A DNA stretch of 64,000 nucleotides from NCBI GenBank assembly GCA_040751955.1, contig JBFMFY010000004.1, positions 1-64,000 of the forward strand, written 5' to 3'. Source of the DNA: SpSt-333 sp040751955 (lineage in GTDB: Bacteria; Bacteroidota; Ignavibacteria; UBA10030; UBA8401). Each line of letters opens with the position of its first letter. The first letter of the stretch is position 1. Below are positions 1 to 8,340 of this stretch, one piece after another. Below the pieces are notes generated by a model. That model did no database searches. It had not been told where the DNA came from and worked only from the letters and a program-made list of their open reading frames with translations. The position numbers and the translations under genes were made by a program.

Positions 1-264
1 CGGCAGCATGCAGACGACCCCGTACAGTGAATCCAATATTTCCTGTTTGTCTTTTACAATAAGATGTAATGCAATTTCAAAAATATAACCAACTATTACA
101 TCATAAGTCTGAGAAGGATATACCCACGTGATACCTTGAGCCGGTTCTTTCCGGAAATCGACAAACCTTGAATCAACTCGTTTGATAGTTGGTGGTGTGA
201 TAGTTTGAGCATAATTATCTTGAAAAGATAGTGCGATTAAAATAACGGTATATATTGTTTTCAT
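1..264 (-). CDS. Exported protein of unknown function, 3'-truncated by the window edge
   Basis: An open frame begins with ATG at 264 on the minus strand and runs 88 codons off the left edge. It starts MKTIYTVILIALSFQDNYAQ, which reads as a Sec signal peptide cleaved after a YAQ-type site, so the product is probably periplasmic or outer-membrane. The mature part (TITPPTIKRVDSRFVDFRK...) matches no family I recognise. It is divergent from the XRE regulator, with about 180 bp between the starts. The frame is open throughout and the leader is convincing; the function is unknown. Confidence 0.7.
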   Translation of the reverse strand, partial: MKTIYTVILIALSFQDNYAQTITPPTIKRVDSRFVDFRKEPAQGITWVYPSQTYDVIVGYIFEIALHLIVKDKQEILDSLYGVVCMLP

Positions 265-403
265 AAAAGAATTGTCGTTAAATGTACCAATGCGCCTCCA
301 ATGGGCGCACACGTTCTACATATGTTGTTTCTTTTTACACAATCCTTTGGTAGATTTTCCATATATTGTACAGCAACATTCAAATGCAGTCAACAACTAT
401 TTT

Positions 404-420
404 GTAACCAGGCAGGTTAC
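404..420. promoter_or_regulatory. Perfect inverted repeat upstream of the XRE gene, candidate operator
   Basis: GTAACC-aggca-GGTTAC is a perfect 6-bp inverted repeat with a 5-nt spacer. It ends 27 nt before the ATG of the XRE regulator. Small XRE repressors commonly bind dyads of this kind over their own promoter, so autoregulation is a reasonable guess. Only the dyad is seen; binding is inferred. Confidence 0.35.
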
Positions 421-447
421 ACACCATCCGGCGAGAGAGAGGTAGAG

Positions 448-759
448 ATGAGAGTCGCATTATTCCTTACAACGTATCTCTCCGCCCGCCGCCTCACACA
501 AAAAGAGATGGCGGAACGGCTCGCTGTCAGCCGTGAGTACTATGCACGGCTGGAAAGCGGTAAAGGGAAACCGTCGGTCAAAGTGCTGAACAAGATCAGT
601 TCATTGCTCGGCGTGAACGTTGAAGCTATTTTCAGCAGCCGCAACGGAGAGGCGATCGATCCCGTGCTGCAGGAGATTTCCGAAAACATTCTTCTTATGA
701 AGAACTATGAAAAGATACAGGTGCTAAATGCCGTGAGAACGATCAGGCGGGGGGGGTAG
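448..759 (+). CDS. XRE-family helix-turn-helix transcriptional regulator
   Basis: A 103-residue protein. Residues 10-60 form an XRE (Cro/C1-type) fold: LTQKEMAERLAVSREYYARL is the helix-turn-helix, followed by ESGKGKPS and the helix that ends LLGVNVEAIF. The C-terminal 45 residues are charged and may dimerise. I chose the ATG at 448 because the purine-rich GAGAGAGGTAGAG lies just before it; the frame stays open to 301 but the upstream residues do not look like protein. It is a single gene followed by a strong terminator. Its targets are unknown; the dyad upstream suggests autoregulation. Confidence 0.8.
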   Translation: MRVALFLTTYLSARRLTQKEMAERLAVSREYYARLESGKGKPSVKVLNKISSLLGVNVEAIFSSRNGEAIDPVLQEISENILLMKNYEKIQVLNAVRTIRRGG

Positions 760-781
760 GTTTGCATCGATGATGCAATAA

Positions 782-808
782 AAAAGGTCGTCCCACGGAC
801 GACCTTTT
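782..808. terminator. Bidirectional rho-independent terminator
   Basis: AAAAGGTCGTCC-cac-GGACGACCTTTT is a perfect 12-bp stem with A and T tracts on both sides. It sits between the ends of the convergent XRE gene and membrane-protein gene and can stop both transcripts. Confidence 0.85.
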
Positions 809-830
809 AGTTTTTACCGCTTATAAAAAA

Positions 831-1622
831 TTATTCTTTCTCTTCTCCGTTCTTGTCTTCCATAAACGCCTGCAGTTTTTCACCCAGCCATCCGCCTGCA
901 AGCGAAAGGATGAAGCCGCCCGCGAGTCCTTCAAGCACATACATATATTCTTCCGCCATCAACAGCGAAAACGAATACAAGAACACTGCATTCAATATTA
1001 CACTCAACACGCCGGCAAGCGCCGCCTCTTTAATGGTCACACCGGGCGAGAAGTAACCGACGAGCAATCCGGCAAAAAGGAAACTTGCGCCGAACGCCAT
1101 CAGAATTCCCCCCACGGAAAATTTCAGCAGCGCAAAACCGCCGACGACAAAGAACGCATTCATGATGAACGCCAGCACCGTTCCGGCAAGGACCCATCCC
1201 CACTGAATGCCCCCCTTCTTTTCCTCTTCCAATTCTTTTGCCGCTTCTTCCGGAGTTACTTGAATTTGCTCGCCCACCCATCCGCCGATCACACCAAGAA
1301 TAAGCCCGACGATTGGGGCGAGGATCTTCTCGAGAGTCGTGAAATTGTAATCGAACCCGAACGCGAGCACGTTGCCGACCAGCAGCAGGGTCAACACGCC
1401 GCCGATGGCAGGTTCTTTGATCGTGTATCCTTCCGATTTATAGCCGATAACGATACCCATCACCACAAAACCGAGCAGCGACATGAATGTCGGTATTAAC
1501 GGGATGTGGAATGTTTGCGCGATCATGAGATGCAGCGACACGCACAAAGCCGTGCCGGCAATAATTCCGAAGATAAGCCACTTCCACTCCAGACCTTTTG
1601 AGGCAGTAGGTTCTGCTGACAT
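831..1622 (-). CDS. Integral membrane protein with two homologous halves, unknown function
   Basis: A 263-residue polytopic protein with about eight hydrophobic segments. Two halves repeat: residues about 35-120 contain GYKSEGYTIKEPAIGGVL and end GGWVGEQIQ, while residues about 145-250 contain GYFSPGVTIKEAALAGVL and end GGWLGEKLQ. The halves are joined by an acidic/basic cytoplasmic linker (EEAAKELEEEKKGG). I start at the ATG at 1622 because AGGAG precedes it closely (AACAGGAGTTTTACATG); the frame is open further upstream without a ribosome site. I know no named family for this pattern. It may be a small channel or transporter-like protein built by internal duplication. Confidence 0.75.
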   Translation of the reverse strand: MSAEPTASKGLEWKWLIFGIIAGTALCVSLHLMIAQTFHIPLIPTFMSLLGFVVMGIVIGYKSEGYTIKEPAIGGVLTLLLVGNVLAFGFDYNFTTLEKILAPIVGLILGVIGGWVGEQIQVTPEEAAKELEEEKKGGIQWGWVLAGTVLAFIMNAFFVVGGFALLKFSVGGILMAFGASFLFAGLLVGYFSPGVTIKEAALAGVLSVILNAVFLYSFSLLMAEEYMYVLEGLAGGFILSLAGGWLGEKLQAFMEDKNGEEKE

Positions 1623-1828
1623 GTAAAACTCCTGTTTGATTTTTGATTGGTGAGAAAAGAACTGCGAAAATTTGGCTATTTCTTCTCTGAAAGTCAAGGA
1701 AAGTTATCGTGCCTTGTAAGAAAACCGGACGCCGTTTCTTGTGTGCGAAGATGGTTGTGGATCATATCAACTGCGGCGGGCATTGCGGGAGTAATGCTCT
1801 TTATTTTGAGCGGGAAAAAACAGCGGGA

Positions 1829-2938
1829 TTACGAATTTGCGGAGTCGATCAATGCCATCAGGTCTTCTTTCTCTCCCCAGCTCCAATTTACTTTGTTGCA
1901 GAGAATAATGACTGTGGTGTGATCGTCCAAACGGCGCAGGAAGAGACTGTTGTAACCGCGCCACCAGCCGCCGTGGTACACCACCTTGCTGCCGTCCGCG
2001 AGCGTATCAATGCGCCAGCCGAATCCGTAGTTGTTGTCTCGTTTGAAATCATAACTGGACGGGGTGAAGGCTTCTTCGAGTGTCGATTGCTTCACCAATT
2101 TTTCGGTGTATAATGCCTGGTCCCACGCGAACAGATCTTCCACTGTAGAGAAAATTCCTTTATCCCCCGTTACGCCGTCAAGGAAGTCGGGCGATGTCTT
2201 CCGTTTCCGCTTCGTGTACCCATTCGTTTCGTAGTCGATCGTCTTTCTGTTCTTCGGGTTATAGACGAATGTGCTGGTCATGCCGAGCGGGAAAAAAATG
2301 TTCTGTTCAAGGAATTCGTCGTACGATACCCCGGAGATGCGTTCGATGATAAGTGCGAGAATAGCATATCCGGTGTTGCTGTATTTGTACCGCCGGTCCG
2401 GTAGAAATTCGGGATTCGGCTTGTACCGTTTCATGATCTCGAGCAGTTTTTCGTTCGTCAGGTACTCCCGCTTGTTCTTCCAGTATTTGCCGGAGAAGTA
2501 CATATAGTTCGGAAGCCCGGAGCGATGAGAGAGGAGCTGGCGGATGGTGATATTCTTGTATGGAAAATCGGGGAGGTACTTTTGCACGGTATCGGAGTAC
2601 TCGATCTTCCCTTGCTCCTTCAGCATCATCACCGCTACCGCGGTGAACTGTTTCGTGACCGATGCGATCTGGAAGACCGACTTCACATTCAGCGGTTCTT
2701 TCGTTTTCAGATCGGAATATCCGAATGCATTCTTATAGACGATGTTTCCATAGATCCCGACCAGCACATTGCCGTTAAATCCTTTCTTCTCCGCCAGAAC
2801 CGAGAAGAGCGAATCGAACTTTGTCGCAATGACGACGGCACGCGGTTCGGCGGTCTCACCGCCGTCCGATTCTTTCACCGGATCATTGGCGTACGTCAGC
2901 GTTATTATAATAAGCGATATGAAGAGATAGTGTTTCAT
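1829..2938 (-). CDS. Serine beta-lactamase/penicillin-binding-like hydrolase, exported
   Basis: A 369-residue protein of the class C beta-lactamase-like family (PF00144). A signal peptide (MKHYLFISLIIITLTYA) is followed by the three catalytic elements in order: SVTK at 93-96 (SxxK nucleophile and base), YSN at 186-188 (YxN), and HGG at 322-324 (the KTG equivalent). Family members are periplasmic esterases, D-aminopeptidases or beta-lactam hydrolases; the substrate cannot be told from the motifs. The start at ATG 2938 gives the clean leader; an upstream in-frame codon at 2956 lies inside the terminator region. It is monocistronic, with 100 bp to the next gene upstream. Confidence 0.85.
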   Translation of the reverse strand: MKHYLFISLIIITLTYANDPVKESDGGETAEPRAVVIATKFDSLFSVLAEKKGFNGNVLVGIYGNIVYKNAFGYSDLKTKEPLNVKSVFQIASVTKQFTAVAVMMLKEQGKIEYSDTVQKYLPDFPYKNITIRQLLSHRSGLPNYMYFSGKYWKNKREYLTNEKLLEIMKRYKPNPEFLPDRRYKYSNTGYAILALIIERISGVSYDEFLEQNIFFPLGMTSTFVYNPKNRKTIDYETNGYTKRKRKTSPDFLDGVTGDKGIFSTVEDLFAWDQALYTEKLVKQSTLEEAFTPSSYDFKRDNNYGFGWRIDTLADGSKVVYHGGWWRGYNSLFLRRLDDHTTVIILCNKVNWSWGEKEDLMALIDSANS

Positions 2939-2950
2939 CCTAACATACAA

Positions 2951-2972
2951 AAGCACCCAAACAGGGTGCTTT
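2951..2972 (-). terminator. Rho-independent terminator of the ilvD-paiB unit
   Basis: On the minus strand AAGCACCC-tgttt-GGGTGCTT is followed by TTGT. The 8-bp stem lies 75 nt past the stop of the paiB-like gene and just before the start of the beta-lactamase-like gene. Confidence 0.75.
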
Positions 2973-3047
2973 GAACATTACAAAAATACAATACCACGAT
3001 GGATTTTCCAATAGGAGCGAGACCGATATTATTGTAGGTACAATCTG

Positions 3048-3677
3048 TCACGGAATAGCGCGTTTTTTCAGCTCTTCTTCCATCATTGCAGCGGTTGTAC
3101 GGACAAGTGTATCGTCGCTGTGCGACAATTCGGCGATCATCCGCTTCACTTCTTCGACGGAGTAGTTCTGGCTCAGTTTCTTCTTTCCTTGCAGCTCCGT
3201 CACTTCGATCTCGCACGCAACGATGCGCGCGATCAGTTTCTCTTTATACTGGTCCGAGAGATCGTTCTTCCATTGTTCATGGAATGACGGATCGTAGAAG
3301 TCGAACGTCTTCAGGAACAGTTTTTCGATCTCCTCGCGCGATGAAATGATCGTTGCTGTGCCGTACGCGTGGACGGCAACGTAGTTCCAGGTCGGGACAT
3401 CTTCTTTGTTGTCATAGAATTTTGCGGAAACGTACGCGTGCGGTTCGTGAAAGATCACCAGCACAGGCTTGTTCTCAAAATCCTTCCACTGATCGTTTGC
3501 CCGCGCGATGTGCGTGAGCAAAAAAGTTTTCCCGTTACGCTCTTCAACGATAAAAGGAACATGCGTTGCGATCGGCTTGCCGTCGCCGGCGGTGACCATT
3601 GTAGCGAAACTGTACTTCTTCATGAAATCCAGAATCGCTTTACGGTCGGATTCTTTATGTCGGGGAGGAGTGTACAC
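3048..3677 (-). CDS. FMN-binding negative transcriptional regulator, PaiB family
   Basis: A 209-residue protein of the PaiB/FMN-binding split-barrel family. It opens with the conserved YTPPRHKESDR, then FSFATMVTAGDGKPIATHVPF-type flavin-binding sheet and WNYVAVHAYGTA, which are diagnostic. In Bacillus PaiB represses sporulation and protease genes; others may be flavin oxidoreductases. The start is GTG at 3677, directly adjoining the TAA of ilvD (stop at 3678-3680) with no intervening base. GGGGGCGG within the end of ilvD serves as ribosome site, so translation is probably coupled. Its pairing with ilvD is unusual. Confidence 0.85.
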   Translation of the reverse strand: MYTPPRHKESDRKAILDFMKKYSFATMVTAGDGKPIATHVPFIVEERNGKTFLLTHIARANDQWKDFENKPVLVIFHEPHAYVSAKFYDNKEDVPTWNYVAVHAYGTATIISSREEIEKLFLKTFDFYDPSFHEQWKNDLSDQYKEKLIARIVACEIEVTELQGKKKLSQNYSVEEVKRMIAELSHSDDTLVRTTAAMMEEELKKRAIP

Positions 3678-5354
3678 TTAATCTGTCACCGCCCCCAACG
3701 AACTCGTTGAAACCAGTTTCGCGTACTTTGCCATCACGCCGCGCGTGTATTTGATGGGGCGAGGTTTCCACGCCGCTTTTCTTTTCGTTATTTCTTTTTC
3801 ATCGAGATTCAGATGCAGCAGATTTTTTTTTGCGTCGATCGTTATGGAATCTCCTTCGTTCACCAGCGCGATCATTCCGCCGACTGCTGCTTCGGGAGCG
3901 ACATGCCCGACCACCATGCCGTACGTGCCGCCGGAAAATCTTCCGTCGGTGATCAATCCGACTTTGTCGCCGAGTCCCGCGCCGATGATTGCCGATGTCG
4001 GCGCGAGCATCTCCCGCATTCCCGGTCCCCCTTTGGGACCTTCGTACCTGATTACCAGAATGTCCCCCGGTTTGATCTTGTTACTGGTGATCGCGGCAAG
4101 AGCATCCTCTTCAGAATCGAACACACGCGCCGGACCGGTGATGACGGGATTCTTCACCCCGGTCACTTTTGCTACAGCGCCCTCGGTCGCGAGATTTCCT
4201 TTCAAGATGATCAGGTGTCCTTCTTTGTACAACGGCTTGTTGAACGGATGAATAACATGCTGATCTGCGCGCGGTTCGCCGGGAACATTTTTCAATACTT
4301 CCGCGATCGTTTGTCCGGTCACCGTCATGCAGTCGCCGTGAAGGAGTCCGTTCACCAGCAGCATCTTCATCACCTGCGGAACGCCCCCCGCCTTGTGAAA
4401 ATCAACAGTAAGATACTTCCCGCTCGGCTTCAGATCGCACAGCACCGGAACGCGCTTGCGGATCGTTTCAAAATCGTCGATGGTCAACGGGATATTTGCC
4501 GAATGTGCAATGGCAAGAAAATGGAGCACAGCATTCGTCGAACCGCCGATTGCGTTGACGACGGTAATCGCATTCTCGATCGACTTGCGGGTGATGATGT
4601 CGAGCGGGCGGATCTTATTCCGCAATGCATTCATCAGTACTTTGCCCGATTCGTACGCACTCGCCGCTTTCTCATCATCTTCCGCCGCCATAGTGGAAGA
4701 ATACATCAGGCTCATTCCCATCGCTTCAAATGCGGAAGACATCGTATTTGCCGTGTACATGCCGCCGCACGAACCGGCGCCCGGGCAGGAGAAGCATTCA
4801 ACATCTCGTAATTCTTTTTCATCGATCTTACCCGCACTGTATTGTCCCACCGCTTCGAATGCGCTGACAATGTTAAGGTCGCGTCCATCTTTCGGATGAT
4901 GTCCCGGTTTGATCGTGCCGCCGTAGATATAGACGGCAGGAATATTCATTCGCGCGATGGCAATCATTCCTCCCGGCATGTTCTTGTCGCATCCGCCGAC
5001 TGCAATGACGCCGTCCATACACTGCGCGTTGCATGCAGTCTCAATCGAGTCGGCAATCACTTCGCGCGAGACGAGAGAAAATTTCATTCCTTCGGTTCCC
5101 ATTGCAATGCCGTCGCTGGCAGTGATCGTACCGAAGACTTGAGGCATGCCGCCGGATTCTTTCACGCCTCTTTCCGCTTCAGCGGTCAGATCATTCAGCC
5201 CGAGATTGCATGGCGTGATGGTAGAATATCCGTTGGCAATCCCGATAATCGGTTTTGTAAAATCTTCATCCTTGAAACCGACGGCGCGGAGCATGGCGCG
5301 GTTCGGAGCGCGGTTTGACCCCTGAGTAATTATTTTACTTCGTTCATTTTCCAT
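3678..5354 (-). CDS. ilvD: Dihydroxy-acid dehydratase
   Basis: A 558-residue, full-length IlvD. It dehydrates 2,3-dihydroxy-isovalerate and 2,3-dihydroxy-3-methylvalerate in valine, isoleucine and leucine synthesis, in the cytoplasm, using an iron-sulfur cluster. The cluster ligands are visible in GGCDKNMPGG and in CPGAGSCGGMYTANTM; the C-terminal GRFSGGTYG motif is present. No other branched-chain gene is nearby, so ilvD stands apart from the rest of the pathway here. It is co-transcribed with the downstream paiB-like gene, whose start codon touches its stop. Confidence 0.96.
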   Translation of the reverse strand: MENERSKIITQGSNRAPNRAMLRAVGFKDEDFTKPIIGIANGYSTITPCNLGLNDLTAEAERGVKESGGMPQVFGTITASDGIAMGTEGMKFSLVSREVIADSIETACNAQCMDGVIAVGGCDKNMPGGMIAIARMNIPAVYIYGGTIKPGHHPKDGRDLNIVSAFEAVGQYSAGKIDEKELRDVECFSCPGAGSCGGMYTANTMSSAFEAMGMSLMYSSTMAAEDDEKAASAYESGKVLMNALRNKIRPLDIITRKSIENAITVVNAIGGSTNAVLHFLAIAHSANIPLTIDDFETIRKRVPVLCDLKPSGKYLTVDFHKAGGVPQVMKMLLVNGLLHGDCMTVTGQTIAEVLKNVPGEPRADQHVIHPFNKPLYKEGHLIILKGNLATEGAVAKVTGVKNPVITGPARVFDSEEDALAAITSNKIKPGDILVIRYEGPKGGPGMREMLAPTSAIIGAGLGDKVGLITDGRFSGGTYGMVVGHVAPEAAVGGMIALVNEGDSITIDAKKNLLHLNLDEKEITKRKAAWKPRPIKYTRGVMAKYAKLVSTSSLGAVTD

Positions 5355-5441
5355 AGTAAAGGATACGATTGTCGTGGATACGTTGTGAATGGTGTTGATG
5401 AAAATTTAGTTTTTTTTAATGAGATAACAAAACACCGAGCG

Positions 5442-5470
5442 TTGACTTTTCTGCACATTTTCGGTACTCT
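5442..5470 (+). promoter_or_regulatory. Sigma70-like promoter for the helicase-like gene
   Basis: TTGACT (5442-5447), 17 nt, TACTCT (5465-5470), about 38 nt before the TTG start at 5508. The -35 box is near consensus and the spacing ideal. It lies in the divergent gap with ilvD. Confidence 0.5.
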
Positions 5471-5507
5471 ACCCATCCGCACGATACTAACATAGGGGGA
5501 CATTCGT

Positions 5508-8252
5508 TTGCAATCTATCAGCGATTATATCACTGATATCCGCAATGCTTTGAAAGAAGAGCAGCAAGCCCTTTCATTGCTCCCCAAAACCTCGCTGCTG
5601 ACGAACGGATTACGCGTAGCACAGCGTGAACACCGGTCGTATTACAGGTTCGAGATTCCCGACAATTTTTATTTAACCCCCGGCATGTCGGTACAATGCT
5701 CAATCGGAACAAAACTCCGGTTTGAATTTCCGACACTCGTTGCAGATGTGCACGGTCAGTTCGTCTATTTTTTGCTGCCGTGCGATATGGGAGAGGCGAT
5801 TCCCGAGATGCAATGTTCGTGGAATCCGGCGGAGATCGTCACAAGGCTTTCCGAACGATGGGCAACACTTTCCAATACTCCGATCGTCCAGCAATTATTG
5901 AACAGAACATTCCCCGACAATACGGTGCCGGCAACGAAAGAGCCGCTCTTCCCATCGTCATTTTCTGAATCTCAAAAAACGGCATTAAAGCAGTCTGCAG
6001 GAAGAAAGATTTCGTTCATCATCGGTGAACGGGCGAGAGGAAAGACAGGTGTTGCGGCGGCGTTATTGTTTAACGCCATCAGAGAGAAGAAACGGGTACT
6101 GTATCTTGCATCCACCTCCAACAGTCTCTATGATTGCATGAACGAAGTTGCAATGCTCAATCAGGAAGTGGCGGAAGAATCTGTGGCGATCGTCGATGCC
6201 GGACTCGACCTGCACCCCGAACTTTCCATTCCCCGTGTGTCGATGGAAGGGAGCGTCGATCCATCCGTACGGGACGGATTGAAGAAACTCTTCAGTATTA
6301 TTTTTGCAGAACACGATTATGCACGCGTGTTCGATCTTCAGATAAAGATCAGGGAGAAGCAGAAGCAGATCGAAGAGGCGACAGCGGAACTGAATGCTGC
6401 AAAAGAAGAACTGAACCGGCTGCAGAATTCATCGATGATTGAACGGATGAAACAGCGGATCAACAAGACGATGATCGATGAAATACAAATGGCGGTGCAG
6501 CATAAATCGGCGCTTGTTGACCGGTTGAAGCAGCAGATTGCACTGCTGACGAAAGAAGAATTCAAAAAGGAATCATCACTGCCGGTGCTGTTGAAAGAAA
6601 AACAGGAGATCGAAAAGTACGCCGCACAAAACATTTCGTTTGTCAGCACACAATCGCTTGCCCTCCGTGTTTCGTCAAAACTCTGCCTGGCTACAACATT
6701 ACACCAAGCGCTGTTGTTCGACGCAGCGCTTCTTTCCGGTTTCGATATCGTCTGCATCGACGACGCGCACGCACTTTCGCTGCCGGTCTTTTTTTATTGC
6801 GCCTCGCTCGCAAAAGAGCGCTGCTACATTCTTGCCGACATTACAGAACAGCCGCCGCAATCGGTGTCGCAGATAGAAATTTCCCGCCGCTGGCTGCAAA
6901 AAAATTATTTCACATTTTTCCAGCAGGAAGAGAGTGATAATCACCGATTCACCGTCGGCATGCTCCCCGCCGATATTGTCAGCGAGTTGACGCAGCCGGA
7001 TACTGCACCAACGATCTTCGAGTCGATCTTGTACCACGTGGTGGAACAAAAACCGCTTCCCCCTTCTGCGCGGGGAAAAATTTACTTCATCAACACGGAA
7101 GATCAACGGGCGATCTCGACACAATTCATCGGTAAAAAGAAAATTTTACCGTACAATGAAGCCAACGCAAAACGGACAATCGAGTGTGTAAAACACGCGT
7201 TGATGAACGGTGCGACAACACAGAACGATATTCTCATTGTTACCCCGCCGAGCGGACAATCATTGTACTTGCGCGAGCAATTGCAGGCGCAACAATGTTC
7301 CGATGTTGAGATTGCAACGCTGGGAGCGATGCGGCTCTGTTCCAAGCGCGCCATCATTCTCGATCTGACGGTTGCGGGGCTCGATTTTACACTCCGGATC
7401 CTCGATGATAAAAAAAGCGGTATCGTGAAAGTTGCCGATACGTTCAATACGCTGCTTTCGACGGTGCTGGACGACCTGTATGTGGTCGGCGATCTCTCCC
7501 ATTTTCGCACGCGGTACAAAGGGCGGTTTATTACTCAACTGCTGGAAGTAATGTTCACCCGCTCAGAGAACATCGCTTCAATCGGCGGCGCTGCACGCCG
7601 TTTTGACGATTTAGCATCCGAAATCCGGGCAAAGGTGCTTTTCGCAAAGAAGGATGAGAAGCTGACAAACGAGTACAAATCGAAACTGGAGCAGACAAAA
7701 CCATCGGCGCTCGATGCGGCGAAATCGGCTTCCCAACAAACCGTTGCTACGGCGGACAGAAAACAAAAACTGGAGGTGCGTGCGGCAAACCTGCGCGTGC
7801 TTGCCAAACGGGAATTCATCAATACAATTGCTCAGTACCTCGAAACGGTGCCGCTCTACAAGACTACGACGGAAACACAGAAATATTCCTCCGCACTTCC
7901 GGTGTACGATTGTGAAAACGAGAACGATTTCAAATCGGTAATGGATATGTGGAATCTGCTGATCTATGAGACATCGAATGCGCAGAAGACGAAACATCCT
8001 CTTGCCGATAAAGCAAAAGTCGATTCGAAAATCTCCGCCGATATCCAACAGATCTACACATACTATCATTCCGATCTTGAGATGGTGGTGGAAGAGGGAA
8101 AGCACAAACTTGCCCAGAGCATTCAAAAGATCTTCAACGACTGCATCGGCAAAAAACCGGTTACACCATCCGACTGGATGAACGCCTATCTGGTTTTTCT
8201 CGGTCGAATGGAGAAATATCTGGATACGGTGATCAATCAGATCCGTATTTAG
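5508..8252 (+). CDS. Upf1-like SF1 helicase-fold protein with eroded catalytic motifs
   Basis: A 914-residue protein. Residues 45-120 resemble the beta-barrel (1B) that precedes the RecA domains in Upf1-type helicases. A Q-like motif (SESQKTAL, 153-160) leads to a Walker A of unusual form, GERARGKT (173-180) where the family has GPPGTGKT. Residues 275-370 are a coiled-coil stalk. Walker B reads IDDAH (417-421), motif III ILADITEQPP (441-450), motif V surrounds IATLGAMRLCSKRAIILDL (602-620), and the motif VI position reads FNTLLSTVLDDLYVVG (646-661) without its usual arginine. The last 220 residues are helical, with no relative I know. TTG is the start, served by AGGGGGA at 5493. ATP may bind, but unwinding is doubtful. 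Confidence 0.75.
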   Translation: MQSISDYITDIRNALKEEQQALSLLPKTSLLTNGLRVAQREHRSYYRFEIPDNFYLTPGMSVQCSIGTKLRFEFPTLVADVHGQFVYFLLPCDMGEAIPEMQCSWNPAEIVTRLSERWATLSNTPIVQQLLNRTFPDNTVPATKEPLFPSSFSESQKTALKQSAGRKISFIIGERARGKTGVAAALLFNAIREKKRVLYLASTSNSLYDCMNEVAMLNQEVAEESVAIVDAGLDLHPELSIPRVSMEGSVDPSVRDGLKKLFSIIFAEHDYARVFDLQIKIREKQKQIEEATAELNAAKEELNRLQNSSMIERMKQRINKTMIDEIQMAVQHKSALVDRLKQQIALLTKEEFKKESSLPVLLKEKQEIEKYAAQNISFVSTQSLALRVSSKLCLATTLHQALLFDAALLSGFDIVCIDDAHALSLPVFFYCASLAKERCYILADITEQPPQSVSQIEISRRWLQKNYFTFFQQEESDNHRFTVGMLPADIVSELTQPDTAPTIFESILYHVVEQKPLPPSARGKIYFINTEDQRAISTQFIGKKKILPYNEANAKRTIECVKHALMNGATTQNDILIVTPPSGQSLYLREQLQAQQCSDVEIATLGAMRLCSKRAIILDLTVAGLDFTLRILDDKKSGIVKVADTFNTLLSTVLDDLYVVGDLSHFRTRYKGRFITQLLEVMFTRSENIASIGGAARRFDDLASEIRAKVLFAKKDEKLTNEYKSKLEQTKPSALDAAKSASQQTVATADRKQKLEVRAANLRVLAKREFINTIAQYLETVPLYKTTTETQKYSSALPVYDCENENDFKSVMDMWNLLIYETSNAQKTKHPLADKAKVDSKISADIQQIYTYYHSDLEMVVEEGKHKLAQSIQKIFNDCIGKKPVTPSDWMNAYLVFLGRMEKYLDTVINQIRI

Positions 8253-8340
8253 GCACCACCAGCCCCTTCGTTGCATTTCACCCCTATTTGTGCTACTTTG
8301 CACCATCAAATTGTGAGATGGTAGATATTTAATCATTCCT

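Noticed and set aside
3813..4811. 332-codon open frame on the + strand
   Set aside because: It lies antisense to ilvD, whose protein is certain. Its translation is rich in His, Arg and Asp with no domain, as is typical of a shadow frame.
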